DNA of 64,000 bases from Domibacillus indicus (GTDB lineage Bacteria > Bacillota > Bacilli > Bacillales > Domibacillaceae): positions 496,001 through 560,000 of the forward strand of contig NZ_JAMBOO010000001.1 in the NCBI RefSeq assembly GCF_023715895.1, read 5' to 3'. The notes under the pieces were generated by a model that was given only the letters and a program-made list of their open reading frames with translations, did no database searches and was not told the origin of the DNA. A program made the translations under genes and the position numbers. This document shows positions 30,561-46,375 of this stretch, in pieces (position 1 is the stretch's first letter; each line of letters begins with the position of its first letter).

Positions 30561-32921
30561 TTACTTGCGTTTCTTTTTCTTCGCAATTCCTTCGTAAAAT
30601 TTACGTTTTTTCTTTTTTTTCGGCGGCTGGTTCGACCATTCGCCGCCTTCTTTCACATCTGGACGCGCCGGCTTTCTCGACGGTCTGTCTTCCCGTTTAA
30701 TGGCTTGTGCTTTCTTGCCGCGGCCGCGCGGCTTTTTATCCGCTTTGCCCTCTATTCCAGCTGGACGCTGGCGCTGTTTTTTCATGCCCACGATTTCAAA
30801 ATCGACAGACTGTTCGTCTTTATTTACATCACGCACACGGACGGTAATTTCGTCCCCAATGCGGAAGACATTGCCGGTCCGCTCACCGATCATAGCATAG
30901 TGGCGTTCATCATAACGGTAATAATCATCTGTCATATACGAAACATGAATCAGACCCTCAATCGTGTTTTCAAGCGCCACAAACATACCGAAGTTGGTAA
31001 CAGAGCTGATAACCCCATCATACTCTTCACCGATTTTATCAAGCATAAATTCTGCTTTTTTCAGCTCGTCTGTATCGCGTTCTGCATCAACAGCCCGGCG
31101 TTCCATGCTGGATGTGTGATCAGCGATTTCCGGAAGGCGCGCATCCCACTTTTCCCGTGTTTGCGGCGTAAGATCACCGTTGACTAAATACGTACGAATT
31201 AAACGATGGACAATCAAATCCGGATACCGGCGGATTGGCGAGGTGAAATGCGTGTAAAATTCTGCTGCAAGCCCAAAATGCCCTAAGCTGTTCGCATTAT
31301 ATTTTGCCTGCTGCATGGACCGAAGCATAACAGTAGAAATAACTGTTTCTTCCGGCGTGTCTTTCACGTTTTCAATAATTTCCTGCAGGGCACGCGGATG
31401 AACAGAATTCGCTGTCCCTTTCACATTCAAGCCAAAATTCGTCAAAAACTCAAAAAAGCGCTGCAATTTATCTTCCTTCGGATCTTCGTGAATCCGGTAT
31501 ATAAACGGAACATCCATCCAGTGGAAATGCTCTGCTACCGTTTCATTCGCCGCCAGCATAAATTCTTCAATCAGTTTTTCGCCGACAGAACGTTCCCGAA
31601 TGACCACATCAGTCGGATGCCCATCTTTATCTACAAGCACTTTTGCTTCCCTGAAATCAAAGTCAATGGCACCCCGGTCCGTGCGCTTTTGGCGTAAAAT
31701 GGCCGCCAGGTCTTCCATTCGCTCAAACATCGGCACAAGTGCTTCGTACTTAGCGCGCAATGCTTCATCTTTATCAACCAAAATCCGGTTTACATCTGAA
31801 TAAGTCATTCGTTCTGTCGTTCGAATGACGCTGTCAAAGATTTCATGGCTGACTACTTCACCAGATGCGTTAATTTCCATTTCGCACGACATTGTTAAAC
31901 GGTCTACTTTAGGATTCAATGAGCAGATGCCATTGGACAAGCGGTGTGGAATCATCGGGATTACCCGGTCCACTAAATAAACACTTGTACCACGCTCATA
32001 GGCTTCCCGGTCAATCGGGGAGTTTTCGGTTACGTAGTGGCTGACGTCGGCAATGTGAACACCGAGCTTATAGTTTCCATTCTCAAGCTTGGTTACCGTG
32101 ACCGCATCATCGAGGTCTTTTGCGTCCGCTCCATCAATTGTCACGATGACTTCATCGCGAAGATCCCGACGGTTCGCGATATCTTTCGGATCAATTTCAT
32201 CCGGCACCGCATTCGCCTGCTCCAGCACTTCTTCCGGAAACTCCTGCGGCAGGCCGTGTTTATAAATAATCGACATAATATCGACGCCAGGATCGTTCTT
32301 ATGCCCGATAATTTCTTTTACTTCGCCTTCTGCCGCCTGGCGCCCTTCCGGCCAGCGTGTGATATGGACAACGACTTTGTGGCCGTCAATCGCACCGGCT
32401 GTTTTTTCTTTTGGAATAAAAATATCAGCGGTAAATTTTTTATCGTCTGTTTCCACAAAGCCAAAGCTTTTTTTGTCGATGAACGTACCAACAATGTCCG
32501 TCTGGCCGCGTTCTAAAATACGGACAACAGTACCTTCCCGGCGTGTCCCGTTTTGGTCTTCTTTCGTCACACGGACAAGCGCGGTGTCGCCGTTTAGAGC
32601 TCCGTTCGTTTCATGCGGCGGAATGAATACATCATCCATTCCCTGCTCATCCGGCAGCAGGAAAGCAAACCCTTTTGCGTGTCCGGAAATCTTTCCGCGC
32701 ACAAGGTTCATTTTCTCCGGCAGGCCGTATCGGTTTGCGCGCGTCCGCACGACTAAACCGCGCTCTTCCATGTACACGAGCGACTTAACAAAGTCGCGGA
32801 ACCCTTCCGAGCCTTCAATGCCAAGCACTTCTTCAAGCTCCTGCACTGTGAGCGGCTTGTACGATTCTTCTTTCATATACGTCAGTAATCGATCGACGAT
32901 TTTCTCTATGTGCTGGTCCAT
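30561..32921 (-). CDS. rnr: Ribonuclease R
   Basis: The 786-residue 3'-5' exoribonuclease of the RNR superfamily has an N-terminal winged-helix segment and two cold-shock domains. The catalytic RNB domain has the Asp cluster [14 protein letters not shown] near residue 280, and an S1 domain lies near 640-720 ([28 protein letters not shown]). The tail is Lys/Arg-rich ([32 protein letters not shown]). The start MDQHIEKI at 32921 is preceded by AAAGGAGG. It degrades structured RNA and works with tmRNA-SmpB encoded downstream. Confidence 0.96.
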   Translation of the reverse strand: MDQHIEKIVDRLLTYMKEESYKPLTVQELEEVLGIEGSEGFRDFVKSLVYMEERGLVVRTRANRYGLPEKMNLVRGKISGHAKGFAFLLPDEQGMDDVFIPPHETNGALNGDTALVRVTKEDQNGTRREGTVVRILERGQTDIVGTFIDKKSFGFVETDDKKFTADIFIPKEKTAGAIDGHKVVVHITRWPEGRQAAEGEVKEIIGHKNDPGVDIMSIIYKHGLPQEFPEEVLEQANAVPDEIDPKDIANRRDLRDEVIVTIDGADAKDLDDAVTVTKLENGNYKLGVHIADVSHYVTENSPIDREAYERGTSVYLVDRVIPMIPHRLSNGICSLNPKVDRLTMSCEMEINASGEVVSHEIFDSVIRTTERMTYSDVNRILVDKDEALRAKYEALVPMFERMEDLAAILRQKRTDRGAIDFDFREAKVLVDKDGHPTDVVIRERSVGEKLIEEFMLAANETVAEHFHWMDVPFIYRIHEDPKEDKLQRFFEFLTNFGLNVKGTANSVHPRALQEIIENVKDTPEETVISTVMLRSMQQAKYNANSLGHFGLAAEFYTHFTSPIRRYPDLIVHRLIRTYLVNGDLTPQTREKWDARLPEIADHTSSMERRAVDAERDTDELKKAEFMLDKIGEEYDGVISSVTNFGMFVALENTIEGLIHVSYMTDDYYRYDERHYAMIGERTGNVFRIGDEITVRVRDVNKDEQSVDFEIVGMKKQRQRPAGIEGKADKKPRGRGKKAQAIKREDRPSRKPARPDVKEGGEWSNQPPKKKKKRKFYEGIAKKKKRK

Positions 32922-32946
32922 CTGGAACCCGCCTCCTTTTGCGAAG

Positions 32947-33693
32947 TTACACGGTCCAGTCAAGCGTTTGGAGAAAGGCAAGAATATCTGCATGCAGCTG
33001 CTCTTTTTCTTTATCCAGTGTAATCACATGACCGGACTCTTCGTACCACTTCAATTGTTTTTCGTCTGTTTCCACGCCTTCAAAAATCACATTGGCGCTG
33101 TTGGTATCAATCATTTTGTCGTTGCGTGCCTGAACAACAAAAACCGGTGCATAAATGTGGTCAATATGGCTGCGTACATCTTGTACAAGCTCACGAAGCG
33201 CCGCCAGCGTATTCATCGGTGTTTGTTTAAAGGCTTCTATTTCTTTTTCAATAACATCAGCGGATTTCCCTTCAAATTTCTTGAACCCGCGTGCGTATTC
33301 CACAACCCCATTGTACATCGTCTGCTCGTCTTTCATCGACATTGGGGCACACATTGGAATAATACCCTTTACAGGTTTAGTATAACCGAGTTTCAATGCA
33401 AAAACACCGCCGAGCGACAGTCCGCATACCGCAATTTCTTCATAGCCAAGGTTCAGCAGATGCTGATAGCCTTCCTCCACATCCTTCCACCAGTCTTCAG
33501 GACCCGTTTTCACTAGTTCTTCAGGCGGAACCGCATGTCCTTTATAGTGTGGTGCATGTGATGTATACCCATTTTTCTCAAGAAAACGGCCGATCATGCG
33601 CACGTCAGATGAATTTCCAGTAAAACCGTGTAAAAGTAAAACAGCCCGTTTTCCTGCTTCGAATGTAAATGGAGTTGGCAGTGTTAGTTTCAT
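32947..33693 (-). CDS. Carboxylesterase (Est/YvaK-like)
   Basis: The 248-residue alpha/beta hydrolase has the motif [14 protein letters not shown], nucleophile Ser in GLSLGGV (about residue 94), acid in ARNDKMI and His in ESGHVI. Size and sequence match the Geobacillus Est30/B. subtilis YvaK carboxylesterase, and it occupies the same place between secG and rnr. ATG 33693 follows AAAGGG at 10 nt. The physiological substrate is not known; these enzymes hydrolyse short acyl esters in the cytosol. Confidence 0.93.
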   Translation of the reverse strand: MKLTLPTPFTFEAGKRAVLLLHGFTGNSSDVRMIGRFLEKNGYTSHAPHYKGHAVPPEELVKTGPEDWWKDVEEGYQHLLNLGYEEIAVCGLSLGGVFALKLGYTKPVKGIIPMCAPMSMKDEQTMYNGVVEYARGFKKFEGKSADVIEKEIEAFKQTPMNTLAALRELVQDVRSHIDHIYAPVFVVQARNDKMIDTNSANVIFEGVETDEKQLKWYEESGHVITLDKEKEQLHADILAFLQTLDWTV

Positions 33694-33740
33694 GTGAGTC
33701 AATCCCTTTCTTTTTTCGGATGATGAAGGCTTTGGGGCAT

Positions 33741-33772
33741 AAAAAAAAGCGATTCAGCCGAATCGCCTTTTT
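33741..33772 (-). terminator. Terminator of secG
   Basis: In the minus strand GGCGATTCGGCTGAATCGC is followed by eight T's, directly after the secG stop codon. est begins 48 bp further on. Confidence 0.8.
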
Positions 33773-33774
33773 TA

Positions 33775-34011
33775 TTATAAACCAAAGTAAGAAAGCGCAA
33801 TTGTTAAAACAAAAAACAGAACAGACAAAATCACTGTCAAACGATGCAGCACCAGGTCAATCCCGCGCGCTTTCTGTTTTCCAAACAATTGCTCCGCACC
33901 GCCAGAAATCGCGCCAGAAAGCCCTGAGCTTTTCCCAGACTGCAGCAAAACAACCGCAATAAGCGCAATTGCTACAATCACGAGCAGTACAATAAGCACT
34001 GTATGTAACAT
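33775..34011 (-). CDS. secG: Protein translocase subunit SecG
   Basis: The 78-residue protein has two membrane segments ([21 protein letters not shown] and [20 protein letters not shown]). They are linked by the conserved [15 protein letters not shown] loop, the hallmark of SecG. It stabilises and stimulates the SecYE channel during SecA-driven export. It is the usual gene between eno and est/rnr in Bacillus. Confidence 0.95.
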   Translation of the reverse strand: MLHTVLIVLLVIVAIALIAVVLLQSGKSSGLSGAISGGAEQLFGKQKARGIDLVLHRLTVILSVLFFVLTIALSYFGL

Positions 34012-34077
34012 ATTTTTACCTCCATCAAAGACGAACCTATAGATGAGTAAATTATATCATACTTTCTGCACACGCGC

Positions 34078-34105
34078 AAAAAAGCCCGGCGGCCGCCGGG
34101 CTTTC
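34078..34105 (-). terminator. Terminator of the glycolytic operon (after eno)
   Basis: In the minus strand AAAGCCCGGCGGCCGCCGGGCTTTTTT, a very GC-rich stem with a U-tract, 9 bp past eno. Confidence 0.92.
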
Positions 34106-34113
34106 GTTTGTTC

Positions 34114-35412
<1,299 letters not shown>

Positions 35413-35424
35413 TTATTCTCTCCC

Positions 35425-38925
<3,501 letters not shown>

Positions 38926-39031
38926 CAAGAAGACCTCCCAGTGTAATTGAAAAGCGAAAGCTAAGCGTGCAGCATTCTGCCGACATCGTTCGACGCTGCT
39001 TTAGCAGCGGAACAGATAACGGCTTACACAC

Positions 39032-39065
39032 AAAAAAAAGGGAGCGGGGATTGTATCCCGCTCCC
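39032..39065 (-). terminator. Terminator between gapA and pgk
   Basis: In the minus strand GGGAGCGGG and CCCGCTCCC pair across an 8-nt loop and are followed by eight T's. The 100 bp between here and pgk (38930-39031) hold a GCTGCTAAAGCAGC hairpin and an end (GCTTTCGCTTTTC) that recalls the 3' end of the structured repeat, possibly a worn remnant. Confidence 0.88.
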
Positions 39066-39138
39066 CGTTTCACCTTTTCATTATAGATGGTGAACTGTTG
39101 ATTTCCAAGTTATAGCTTAAAAAATCAGTGTGTTTTAA

Positions 39139-40170
<1,032 letters not shown>

Positions 40171-40178
40171 TTATCAAA

Positions 40179-40204
40179 CCGCCAGTTCATGTGAGAACTG
40201 GCGG
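40179..40204 (-). promoter_or_regulatory. cggR-gapA intergenic stem-loop
   Basis: CCGCCAGTTC and GAACTGGCGG form a perfect 10-bp stem with a 6-nt loop, 10 bp past the cggR stop and about 33 bp before gapA. No U-tract follows, so it is not a terminator. In B. subtilis the cggR-gapA mRNA is cut near the cggR end and a stem-loop protects the downstream gapA message; this hairpin is in the equivalent place. Confidence 0.7.
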
Positions 40205-40213
40205 ATGTTCGCG

Positions 40214-41245
40214 TTAAGATAGGTCTTCAAGCAATTCTCTTGCGGCTGCTTCATCTGTCACTAAAATATCGAGCTTTGGTGATCCGTTTAAATACGAACG
40301 AATCGCTTTCCCTTTTGATGCGCCGCCTGCCGCCGCAATTACGACTTTGGCATGCTGCAGATCATCCAGTTTCAAGCCGATTGTTGATAGCTTCTGAATC
40401 ACTTCGCCTTCTTTGTTGAAATAGTAGCCAAATGCTTCTGCCACTGCTTCATTTTGTTCCAGCATCGCAAGTTCCGCTTCTGGTGTTTTGCGGCGCTTTG
40501 CCATCGAAATTGCATTCCCGACGCCATGGAGAACAATGTCTGCAGACTGGATCATGCTGACTGCTTCTTTGATCGCCGGCTCCTGAAGAAGAGATTCGCG
40601 CACATCAGGGCTGATTCGCTCCGGTGCGTACAACACACGGTGTGACCCGTTTGTATTCTGTGCCATTAATGCAGCGATCGTGTTGGCTTCATTGCGGACA
40701 TCATCCCCAATACCGCCCCGTGCCGGCACAAATAATACTTGTTTCCCTTCTGCAAAATCCGGTTTCATCGTTCTTGCTGCTTCCGCCATTGTCGAGCCGC
40801 CTGTTACAGCGATGATAGTTTTACCGCTGAGCCTGCTCTTTATGCGGCTTACGCACGCCTCACCGATTGCTTTTTTCACGAATGCCGATTCATCACAATT
40901 GCCAGGCACAATAACAGCTTCCGATAAATTGTAGCGGGCCTTCAGCTCTTCGGCCATTGAATCAATGCCTTTAAGCTCGAGCATCAGCTCTTCCAGCTCC
41001 CTCACCACATCCATACCCGTTTCTGTTAATTTCATGCCTGATGCACTGAAATCGAGCAGTCCGCGCTCTTTTAAAAACTCCGCTTCGCTTCTTACAACAC
41101 GTTCCGTCATGCTCAGTGACTGGGCAAGCGTACGTCTGCCAGCTGTCCCGGCAATTCGAACCGCCTGCAAAAGACGATAGCGTTTTTGCATAATGTCAAG
41201 CAGGTCCGGTACGAGCTGCTGTTGAATATTTAAGATCGGTTTCAT
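40214..41245 (-). CDS. cggR: Central glycolytic genes regulator CggR
   Basis: The 343-residue SorC/DeoR-type repressor has an N-terminal winged helix (TLAQSLSMTERVVRSEAEFLKERGLL). Its sugar-phosphate-binding domain contains VTGGSTMAEAARTM, FVPARGGIGDDVRNEANTIA and AAAGGASKGKAI. Fructose-1,6-bisphosphate is the known effector. Start 41245 follows GAGGAGCG; a longer frame would begin within the operator. It represses its own operon with gapA through the GGGAC repeats upstream. Confidence 0.95.
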   Translation of the reverse strand: MKPILNIQQQLVPDLLDIMQKRYRLLQAVRIAGTAGRRTLAQSLSMTERVVRSEAEFLKERGLLDFSASGMKLTETGMDVVRELEELMLELKGIDSMAEELKARYNLSEAVIVPGNCDESAFVKKAIGEACVSRIKSRLSGKTIIAVTGGSTMAEAARTMKPDFAEGKQVLFVPARGGIGDDVRNEANTIAALMAQNTNGSHRVLYAPERISPDVRESLLQEPAIKEAVSMIQSADIVLHGVGNAISMAKRRKTPEAELAMLEQNEAVAEAFGYYFNKEGEVIQKLSTIGLKLDDLQHAKVVIAAAGGASKGKAIRSYLNGSPKLDILVTDEAAARELLEDLS

Positions 41246-41281
41246 ATCCCGCGCTCCTCTTCGGTCTTTGGGTTCTCTTTC

Positions 41282-41373
41282 GTCCCAGTTGAAACTTTTA
41301 ATGTCCCACCCCGGCGAAAAAAATTTTTCCCTGCTTACAAATTCATTGTAGCAGGGCATTATTTAAAAATCAA
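41282..41373 (-). promoter_or_regulatory. cggR operon promoter and CggR operator
   Basis: Minus strand TTGATT (plus 41368-41373) and TACAAT (41345-41350) are 17 bp apart. Downstream of the start, two direct GGGAC half-sites (plus-strand GTCCC at 41282-41286 and 41303-41307) are 21 bp apart, close to the direct-repeat CggR operator of B. subtilis. Confidence 0.7.
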
Positions 41374-41399
41374 CGAAAAGAGCTCGTTATTTTTTTAAA

Positions 41400-41645
41400 T
41401 TATTCGTTAACTCTTCCTTTCAGTTGTGTTAAGAGAGAGCGGCGTTCCACGTGGCCATAAGCCATAAGCTCTCCCCCCATTTCAACAACCGGAATCATTA
41501 ATCCGTATTTTTCTGTCCATTCATCTTTTGTATCAATGTTTCGTTCAAGCATCTCTATATTCAATTCCTGCGCGATGGGGACGACGACTTTTTTAGCGTC
41601 GTCACATAAATGGCAGCCTGGTCTTGTATAGAAATAAATCGTCAT
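41400..41645 (-). CDS. Glutaredoxin-family thiol protein
   Basis: The 81-residue thioredoxin-fold protein has the N-terminal redox motif CHLC in YTRPGCHLCDDA and the cis-Pro region LMIPVVEMGG. Start 41645 is chosen because it begins right before the first strand; an ATG at 41663 is possible and would overlap the rpoN stop. The gene sits between rpoN and cggR. A partner is not evident; it may reduce disulfides or handle bacillithiol mixed disulfides. Confidence 0.82.
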   Translation of the reverse strand: MTIYFYTRPGCHLCDDAKKVVVPIAQELNIEMLERNIDTKDEWTEKYGLMIPVVEMGGELMAYGHVERRSLLTQLKGRVNE

Positions 41646-41655
41646 ATGATCGCTC

Positions 41656-42987
41656 TTATTCATATCTTTTGCGCTTTGCTGAAGATGGTATATTTAATTG
41701 TTCTCTGTATTTGGCGACTGTTCTTCTTGAAACAGCCATCCCTTCTTTTAAAAGCGCAGAACAAATAGCCTGGTCAGACAGCGGCTTTCTCTTGTCTTCC
41801 GCTGAGACGAGCGCTTGAATACGTATTTTCACCTGGTTGGAAGAGGCCGTTTCGCCTTCTTCTGAGGAAGCAGCCATACCGGATGGGAAAAAGGTTTTTA
41901 ATTCGCATGTGCCAAACGGAGTCTGCATGTACTTCCCCCGTACGGTCCGGCTTACGGTTGATTCATGAATGTTCAGCTCTTCAGCAATGTCTTTCATCGT
42001 AAGCGGCTGAAGGGAGCCCGGCCCGTCAAAGAAAAAACGGCGCTGCTTTTCTACAATTTTAAGTCCTACCCGCTGTATGGTCTGCTGTCTTTGCTCAAGG
42101 CTTCTCATGAGCCACTGATAGTCTTTTTCTTTTTCTTTTATAAACCGCTTCACTTCTTTGTCCGCGTGTGAAGCCAATTCATTAAAATATTCTTTTTCAA
42201 AAATAACTTTCGGTAAATCGTCATCATAAAGATGGACTTCTATGGTCTCTCCGCTAACGGTTACCGCTACATCAGGCTGCACATAGCAGGAAGATCCGTT
42301 TCCGAAAGAAGCACCTGGCTTTGGATTTAACGTTCGAATAAAATCAGCCGCCTGCTGAATATCCTTTAGTTCAACACCAAGCTTTTTGGCGAGCGGCTTC
42401 CATGTTTTATCGGCAAACTCGATAAAATGACTACGAAGAATTGTCTCCGCTAAAAAAGGTGCATCCAGGCGCCGTTCCACCTGCAGAAGAAGACATTCCT
42501 GCAAACTGCCGGCTCCGATTCCTGCCGGCTCCATCCACTTGATCATATCGAGTACCAATTGGACTTCGTCTTTGTTCTCCCCCATCAAGACGGCTGCTTC
42601 CTTGCTGTCAATCGTCATATAGCCGTTTTCGTCCATGTTATCTAATAAAAAACGAAGAATCCGTTTTTGTTTATCGGTTAATTCTTTCAACTGAAATTGA
42701 GCCTGCACATAATCCGTGATGGTATAAGAAGAATCCGCAATGTGCTCGATCCAGTTTTTATCATCTGCCGCTTTTGCTCCTGACTGGGCACGTTCTTTTT
42801 TATGAAGCGCTTTCAATGAAGGCGTTTCTAATTGAATAAACGGGTTCTCGACGGCCTTTGTTTCCAAAAACGCTGCCAGCTCCTGCGCTGAATATTGAAG
42901 CAATGTAATGGCCTGCGTTAATTCCTGCGTCATGGCCAGCTTCATCGTCTGCTGCTGCCAGAGTCCCGGCTTCATTTGCATGTTCAT
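41656..42987 (-). CDS. rpoN: RNA polymerase sigma-54 factor
   Basis: The 443-residue protein has the Gln-rich activator-contact region at the N-terminus (LWQQQTMKLAMTQELTQAITLLQYSAQEL) and a core-binding domain. It also has the helix-turn-helix DIAEELNIHESTVSRTVRGKYMQTPFG and a C-terminal RpoN box SRRTVAKYREQL. It directs transcription from -24/-12 promoters with enhancer-binding activators (SigL in B. subtilis). The start is placed after a GGGGGAGA site. It ends 11 bp inside or beside the glutaredoxin gene, so the two are probably cotranscribed. Confidence 0.95.
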   Translation of the reverse strand: MNMQMKPGLWQQQTMKLAMTQELTQAITLLQYSAQELAAFLETKAVENPFIQLETPSLKALHKKERAQSGAKAADDKNWIEHIADSSYTITDYVQAQFQLKELTDKQKRILRFLLDNMDENGYMTIDSKEAAVLMGENKDEVQLVLDMIKWMEPAGIGAGSLQECLLLQVERRLDAPFLAETILRSHFIEFADKTWKPLAKKLGVELKDIQQAADFIRTLNPKPGASFGNGSSCYVQPDVAVTVSGETIEVHLYDDDLPKVIFEKEYFNELASHADKEVKRFIKEKEKDYQWLMRSLEQRQQTIQRVGLKIVEKQRRFFFDGPGSLQPLTMKDIAEELNIHESTVSRTVRGKYMQTPFGTCELKTFFPSGMAASSEEGETASSNQVKIRIQALVSAEDKRKPLSDQAICSALLKEGMAVSRRTVAKYREQLNIPSSAKRKRYE

Positions 42988-43028
42988 CCCATCTCCCCCT
43001 TACCGCTATTATACAGATTAGCGGCATG

Positions 43029-43058
43029 AAAAAAAAGACCCGCTGCAGCAGGTCTTTT
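43029..43058 (-). terminator. Terminator of clpP
   Basis: In the minus strand AAAAGACCTGCTGCAGCGGGTCTTTTTTTT: a stem with one G-T pair and a U-tract, 9 bp past clpP. Confidence 0.75.
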
Positions 43059-43066
43059 GAAATTCC

Positions 43067-43672
43067 TTATTTTTCTTCTTTGTTTGTAACTTCATTACGT
43101 GTAACGATATGGTCTACAAGGCCATATTCTCTCGCACGATCCGCTGTCATAAAGTTATCGCGGTCTGTATCGCGTGCAATGACTTCAAGCGGCTGGCCAG
43201 TGCGCTCTGACAGGATGCCGTTTAATTTCTCACGAAGGAATAGAATACGCTTCGCTGCGATTTCGATTTCTGTTGCCTGGCCCTGCGCTCCGCCAAGCGG
43301 CTGGTGAATCATGACTTCACTGTTCGGAAGAGCGTAACGCTTGCCTGGTGTACCTGCAGCAAGAAGGAAAGCCCCCATGGAAGCAGCCATACCGATACAG
43401 ATCGTCTGTACATTCGGTTTAATAAACTGCATTGTATCGTAGATCGCCATACCAGCTGTGATACTGCCGCCCGGGCTGTTGATGTAGATAGAAATATCTT
43501 TTTCTGGGTTTTCTGCTTCAAGGAACAAAAGCTGAGCTACGATTGAGTTTGCCACATTATCATCAATGCCGCTTCCAAGCATAATAATGCGGTCTTTCAA
43601 CAAACGGGAATAAATGTCATACGCGCGTTCACCGCGGTTTGTTTGTTCAATAACTGTAGGAATTAAATTCAT
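43067..43672 (-). CDS. clpP: ATP-dependent Clp protease proteolytic subunit
   Basis: The 201-residue serine protease has catalytic Ser in [11 protein letters not shown] (about residue 98), His in MIHQPLGG (about 123) and Asp in RDTDRDNFM (about 172). The N-terminal [22 protein letters not shown] lines the axial pore. It forms two heptameric rings that work with ClpX, ClpC and ClpE. A CtsR-type direct repeat overlaps the promoter -35, so heat-shock control is expected. Confidence 0.97.
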   Translation of the reverse strand: MNLIPTVIEQTNRGERAYDIYSRLLKDRIIMLGSGIDDNVANSIVAQLLFLEAENPEKDISIYINSPGGSITAGMAIYDTMQFIKPNVQTICIGMAASMGAFLLAAGTPGKRYALPNSEVMIHQPLGGAQGQATEIEIAAKRILFLREKLNGILSERTGQPLEVIARDTDRDNFMTADRAREYGLVDHIVTRNEVTNKEEK

Positions 43673-43713
43673 ACTGTGGTTCCTCCTTTGGATAATAGCT
43701 TTATTGTTTAACC

Positions 43714-43744
43714 ATCATACAATCCAAGGTCAGTGAAGGTCAAA
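43714..43744 (-). promoter_or_regulatory. clpP promoter with CtsR operator
   Basis: GGTCAGTGAAGGTCAAA (43728-43744) matches the CtsR heptad repeat RGTCAAANANRGTCAAA with two mismatches in the first half. On the minus strand TTGACC (43738-43743) and TATGAT (43714-43719), 18 bp apart, form the promoter, so CtsR would cover the -35 and spacer. Confidence 0.7.
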
Positions 43745-43842
43745 CATTATGCTTTTGTTTATGTACGTTTTCTTCTTTTCCCTTTCAAAATCCTGCTAAA
43801 CGAAACTGTTTTTCTTTCTGTAAATATTTTTTTGAATTTCTA

Positions 43843-43871
43843 TTGCATTTATTCAAATCTTACTCTATAAT
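43843..43871 (+). promoter_or_regulatory. tRNA-Arg promoter
   Basis: TTGCAT (43843-43848) and a perfect TATAAT (43866-43871), 17 bp apart, 24 bp before the tRNA. Confidence 0.75.
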
Positions 43872-43895
43872 CTTAAATTGTACCGTAAATCACAT

Positions 43896-43967
43896 GTCCT
43901 CGTGGTGCAACGGATAGCACGCAAGCCTCCGAAGCTTGAAATGCAGGTTCGATTCCTGCCGAGGACG
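43896..43967 (+). tRNA. tRNA-Arg (anticodon CCG)
   Basis: The 72-nt gene folds as a cloverleaf: acceptor GTCCTCG/CGAGGAC, D arm with GTGCAACGGATAGCAC, anticodon loop CTCCGAA with CCG, and T arm GCAGGTTCGATTCCTGC. The discriminator is G. CCA is not encoded (TCC follows), so it must be added by nucleotidyltransferase. It reads the CGG codon and is a single-gene unit with its own promoter and terminator. Confidence 0.95.
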
Positions 43968-43972
43968 TCCCA

Positions 43973-44009
43973 AAAACCAGCGGCTTATTCTTTAAGCTGC
44001 TGGTTTTTT
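43973..44009 (+). terminator. Terminator of tRNA-Arg
   Basis: AAACCAGC pairs with GCTGGTTT across a loop, followed by a T-run, 6 nt past the tRNA. Confidence 0.82.
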
Positions 44010-44118
44010 ATTTTTCTTTTTCATCTATGACAGGGTTATCATTTGAGCAGCCTGACCCGTCATCCGCTCTTTTGGCATATCAATCACTCTTCTGTAATGC
44101 AGCTTCTGTCTATTGTGC

Positions 44119-44156
44119 AAAAAAAGCGCCCTGCCGAATTGGCAGGGCGCTTTTTT
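44119..44156 (-). terminator. Terminator after crh
   Basis: AAAAAAGCGCCCTGCC-GAATT-GGCAGGGCGCTTTTTT: a perfect stem with runs on both sides, ending the yvcI-crh operon. Confidence 0.92.
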
Positions 44157-44418
44157 ATATCCATTCTTCCCGTTCGATGAGTGAGGCCATTTTTCCGACT
44201 GCTTCCTCGCTGTCGCGGCCTTCTGCGCTGATTGTCACTTCTTCTCCGGTGTTCAAAGCAATGCTCATGATCCCCATAATGCTTTTCGCATTATATTTTC
44301 TTCCGTCTTTCTCAAGAAAAATTTCTGAATGAAAGCGAGCTGCTTCCTGTACAAAAAGAGCAGCCGGTCTTGCCTGTAAACCAGATTTTAATTGTACATG
44401 TACTGTTTTTTCTGCCAT
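44155..44418 (-). CDS. crh: Catabolite repression HPr-like protein Crh
   Basis: The 87-residue HPr paralogue has the regulatory Ser46 (NAKSIMGIM) but the catalytic His15 of HPr is Gln15 (SGLQARPA), which defines Crh. It is phosphorylated at Ser46 by HprK, also encoded here, and acts as a CcpA co-effector instead of in sugar transport. It is the last gene of yvcI-rapZ-yvcK-whiA-crh, 15 bp after whiA. Confidence 0.96.
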   Translation of the reverse strand: MAEKTVHVQLKSGLQARPAALFVQEAARFHSEIFLEKDGRKYNAKSIMGIMSIALNTGEEVTISAEGRDSEEAVGKMASLIEREEWI

Positions 44419-44433
44419 GTTGCCACATCCTTT

Positions 44434-45387
44434 TTATTTCTCGGCTGCCGCCATTTCACCGGCCCGGATCTTATCTGCTATTTCGTCAATTTTTCGCAGA
44501 CGGTGGTTAATGCCTGATTTGCTGATTGCTGCGCCTGATACCATTTCTCCAAGCTCTTTTAATGTTACATCTTGATGAAGAACCCGCAGCTCTGCAATTT
44601 CACGCAGCCGGTCTGGCAAAATACCGAGACCGACCGTTTGATCAATAAACTTTATATTTTCGACCTGGCGCAAAGCCGCCCCGATCGTTTTGTTCAAATT
44701 CGCTGTTTCACAGTTTACAAGACGGTTGACGGAGTTTCTCATGTCCCGGACAATCCGCACGTCCTCAAACCGCATGAGCGCGCTGTGCGCTCCTACAATA
44801 CTAAAGAAATCAGAAATTTTTTCTGCTTCTTTTAAATACGTAATAAATCCTTTTTTTCGTTCGAGCGTTTTCGCATTCAAGCTAAATTCATTCATTAAAG
44901 TGCATAACGCTTCATTATGCTCCTGATATAAAGAAAAAATCTCCAAATGGTAAGACGAGGTTTCCGGATTATTGACCGAGCCCCCCGCTAAAAAAGCGCC
45001 GCGCAGATACGCACGCTGGCAGCAATTTTTTTCCGTTATCCGTGAAGCAATATGATGAATAAACGAAAAGCCGTCTTCGATAATGCCCAAGTCGTCTAAT
45101 ATAACCTGTGCGTTTTCCTTTAACCGCACAATATAGACATTATTTTTCTTTAACCGCATTTTTTTGCGGACCAGCAATTCAACCGCCGCGTCATAATTTC
45201 GTTTAATTAGGACATAAATGCGCCGGGCAATGGCCGCATTTTCCGTTTGAATGTTCACAACAAGCTGCCGGTTTGAAAACGACAGGGAGCCATTCATCCG
45301 GATCAGGGCAGATAGCTCTGCTTTCGCGCAGCATCCGCTCGTTTCAATCGTCGTTAACTCTTTTTTTGTTTCTGATGCAAAAGACAC
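44434..45387 (-). CDS. whiA: DNA-binding protein WhiA
   Basis: The 317-residue protein has an N-terminal LAGLIDADG-homing-endonuclease-like fold without the catalytic motif ([26 protein letters not shown]). Its C-terminal helix-turn-helix is [25 protein letters not shown]. It starts at GTG 45387 ([11 protein letters not shown]), matching B. subtilis WhiA, with AGGAG 9 nt upstream; a longer frame has no support. In Bacillus it influences cell division and chromosome segregation. Confidence 0.95.
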   Translation of the reverse strand: MSFASETKKELTTIETSGCCAKAELSALIRMNGSLSFSNRQLVVNIQTENAAIARRIYVLIKRNYDAAVELLVRKKMRLKKNNVYIVRLKENAQVILDDLGIIEDGFSFIHHIASRITEKNCCQRAYLRGAFLAGGSVNNPETSSYHLEIFSLYQEHNEALCTLMNEFSLNAKTLERKKGFITYLKEAEKISDFFSIVGAHSALMRFEDVRIVRDMRNSVNRLVNCETANLNKTIGAALRQVENIKFIDQTVGLGILPDRLREIAELRVLHQDVTLKELGEMVSGAAISKSGINHRLRKIDEIADKIRAGEMAAAEK

Positions 45388-45415
45388 CACCATCCACTCC
45401 TCTCTTGATACCCGC

Positions 45416-46375
45416 TTACCGTTTTGGGATGAGGCGCACAAGTATTTCAGCGACTTTGGCTGTATCATGGCGGATTATAGAGTTCTCGAATGTCAGAATG
45501 TCATCAAAAATGGCATCCAGTCCGAGCCCCCGCAGCCTTTCCACGTCATACACAACCGGTTTCGCCATTTCTTCTTTGTACAGTTCCTGTATGTCTGCCG
45601 GAACGGGTTCCTTATTTACTAAAATCGTGTCCATCGCCGAGCAGTTCAAGTGATCATAGATCGCCTGGACATGATCTGATGCTGTAAAATCAAGAGTTTC
45701 CCCTGCCTGTGTCATTAAATTGCAGATATACACTTTTTTTGCCTTTGAAGCACAAACTTCTTCCCCTATTCCAGGCACAAGCAAATTCGGCAGAATACTT
45801 GTGTATAAACTGCCTGGGCCGAGAATAATCATATCTGCTTCCCGAATAGAACGGATCGTCTCTGGAAGCGGCTCAATGTGCTCCGGTGTTAAAAACACCC
45901 GTCGGATTTTTTTGCCGGAATAGGGGATTTTAGATTCACCGGACACAACCGTCCCGTCTTCCATCTCCGCATGAAGTACAACGCTTTGATTGGCAGCCGG
46001 AAGCACTTTTCCCCGAACATTGAGCACCCGGCTCATTTCCTGAATCGCATGCCCGAAATCGCCTGTAATCGAAGAAAGTGCGGCAATCATTAAATTGCCA
46101 AGGGCGTGCCCTGACAATTCATTGTTTGTTGTAAACCGATGCTGAAACAAAGACTCTACGAGCGGCTCTACATCGGAAAGCGCCGCCAGCACATTGCGAA
46201 TATCACCAGGCGGCGGAATGTTTAGTTCGGACCGGAGCCTCCCAGAACTGCCCCCGTCATCTGCTACAGTGACAATAGCGGTAAGGTCAATCGGATGGCG
46301 CTTAAGCCCCCGAAGCAGGACTGAAAGACCGGTCCCCCCGCCGATTATGACAACTTTCGGCTGACGGGACGTCAT
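45416..46375 (-). CDS. yvcK: Gluconeogenesis factor YvcK (CofD-like)
   Basis: The 319-residue protein is CofD/YvcK-like, with N-terminal [31 protein letters not shown] and [10 protein letters not shown], and the [16 protein letters not shown] block. It binds UDP-sugars and is needed for growth on gluconeogenic carbon sources and for normal cell shape. Its start overlaps the rapZ stop by 4 nt, so it is translationally coupled. Confidence 0.95.
   Translation of the reverse strand: MTSRQPKVVIIGGGTGLSVLLRGLKRHPIDLTAIVTVADDGGSSGRLRSELNIPPPGDIRNVLAALSDVEPLVESLFQHRFTTNNELSGHALGNLMIAALSSITGDFGHAIQEMSRVLNVRGKVLPAANQSVVLHAEMEDGTVVSGESKIPYSGKKIRRVFLTPEHIEPLPETIRSIREADMIILGPGSLYTSILPNLLVPGIGEEVCASKAKKVYICNLMTQAGETLDFTASDHVQAIYDHLNCSAMDTILVNKEPVPADIQELYKEEMAKPVVYDVERLRGLGLDAIFDDILTFENSIIRHDTAKVAEILVRLIPKR

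Noticed and set aside
32359-33516. A 385-codon open frame on the plus strand
   Set aside because: It lies antisense to rnr and est, which have full domain sets and ribosome sites; its translation has no domain pattern. It is a shadow of biased codon use.
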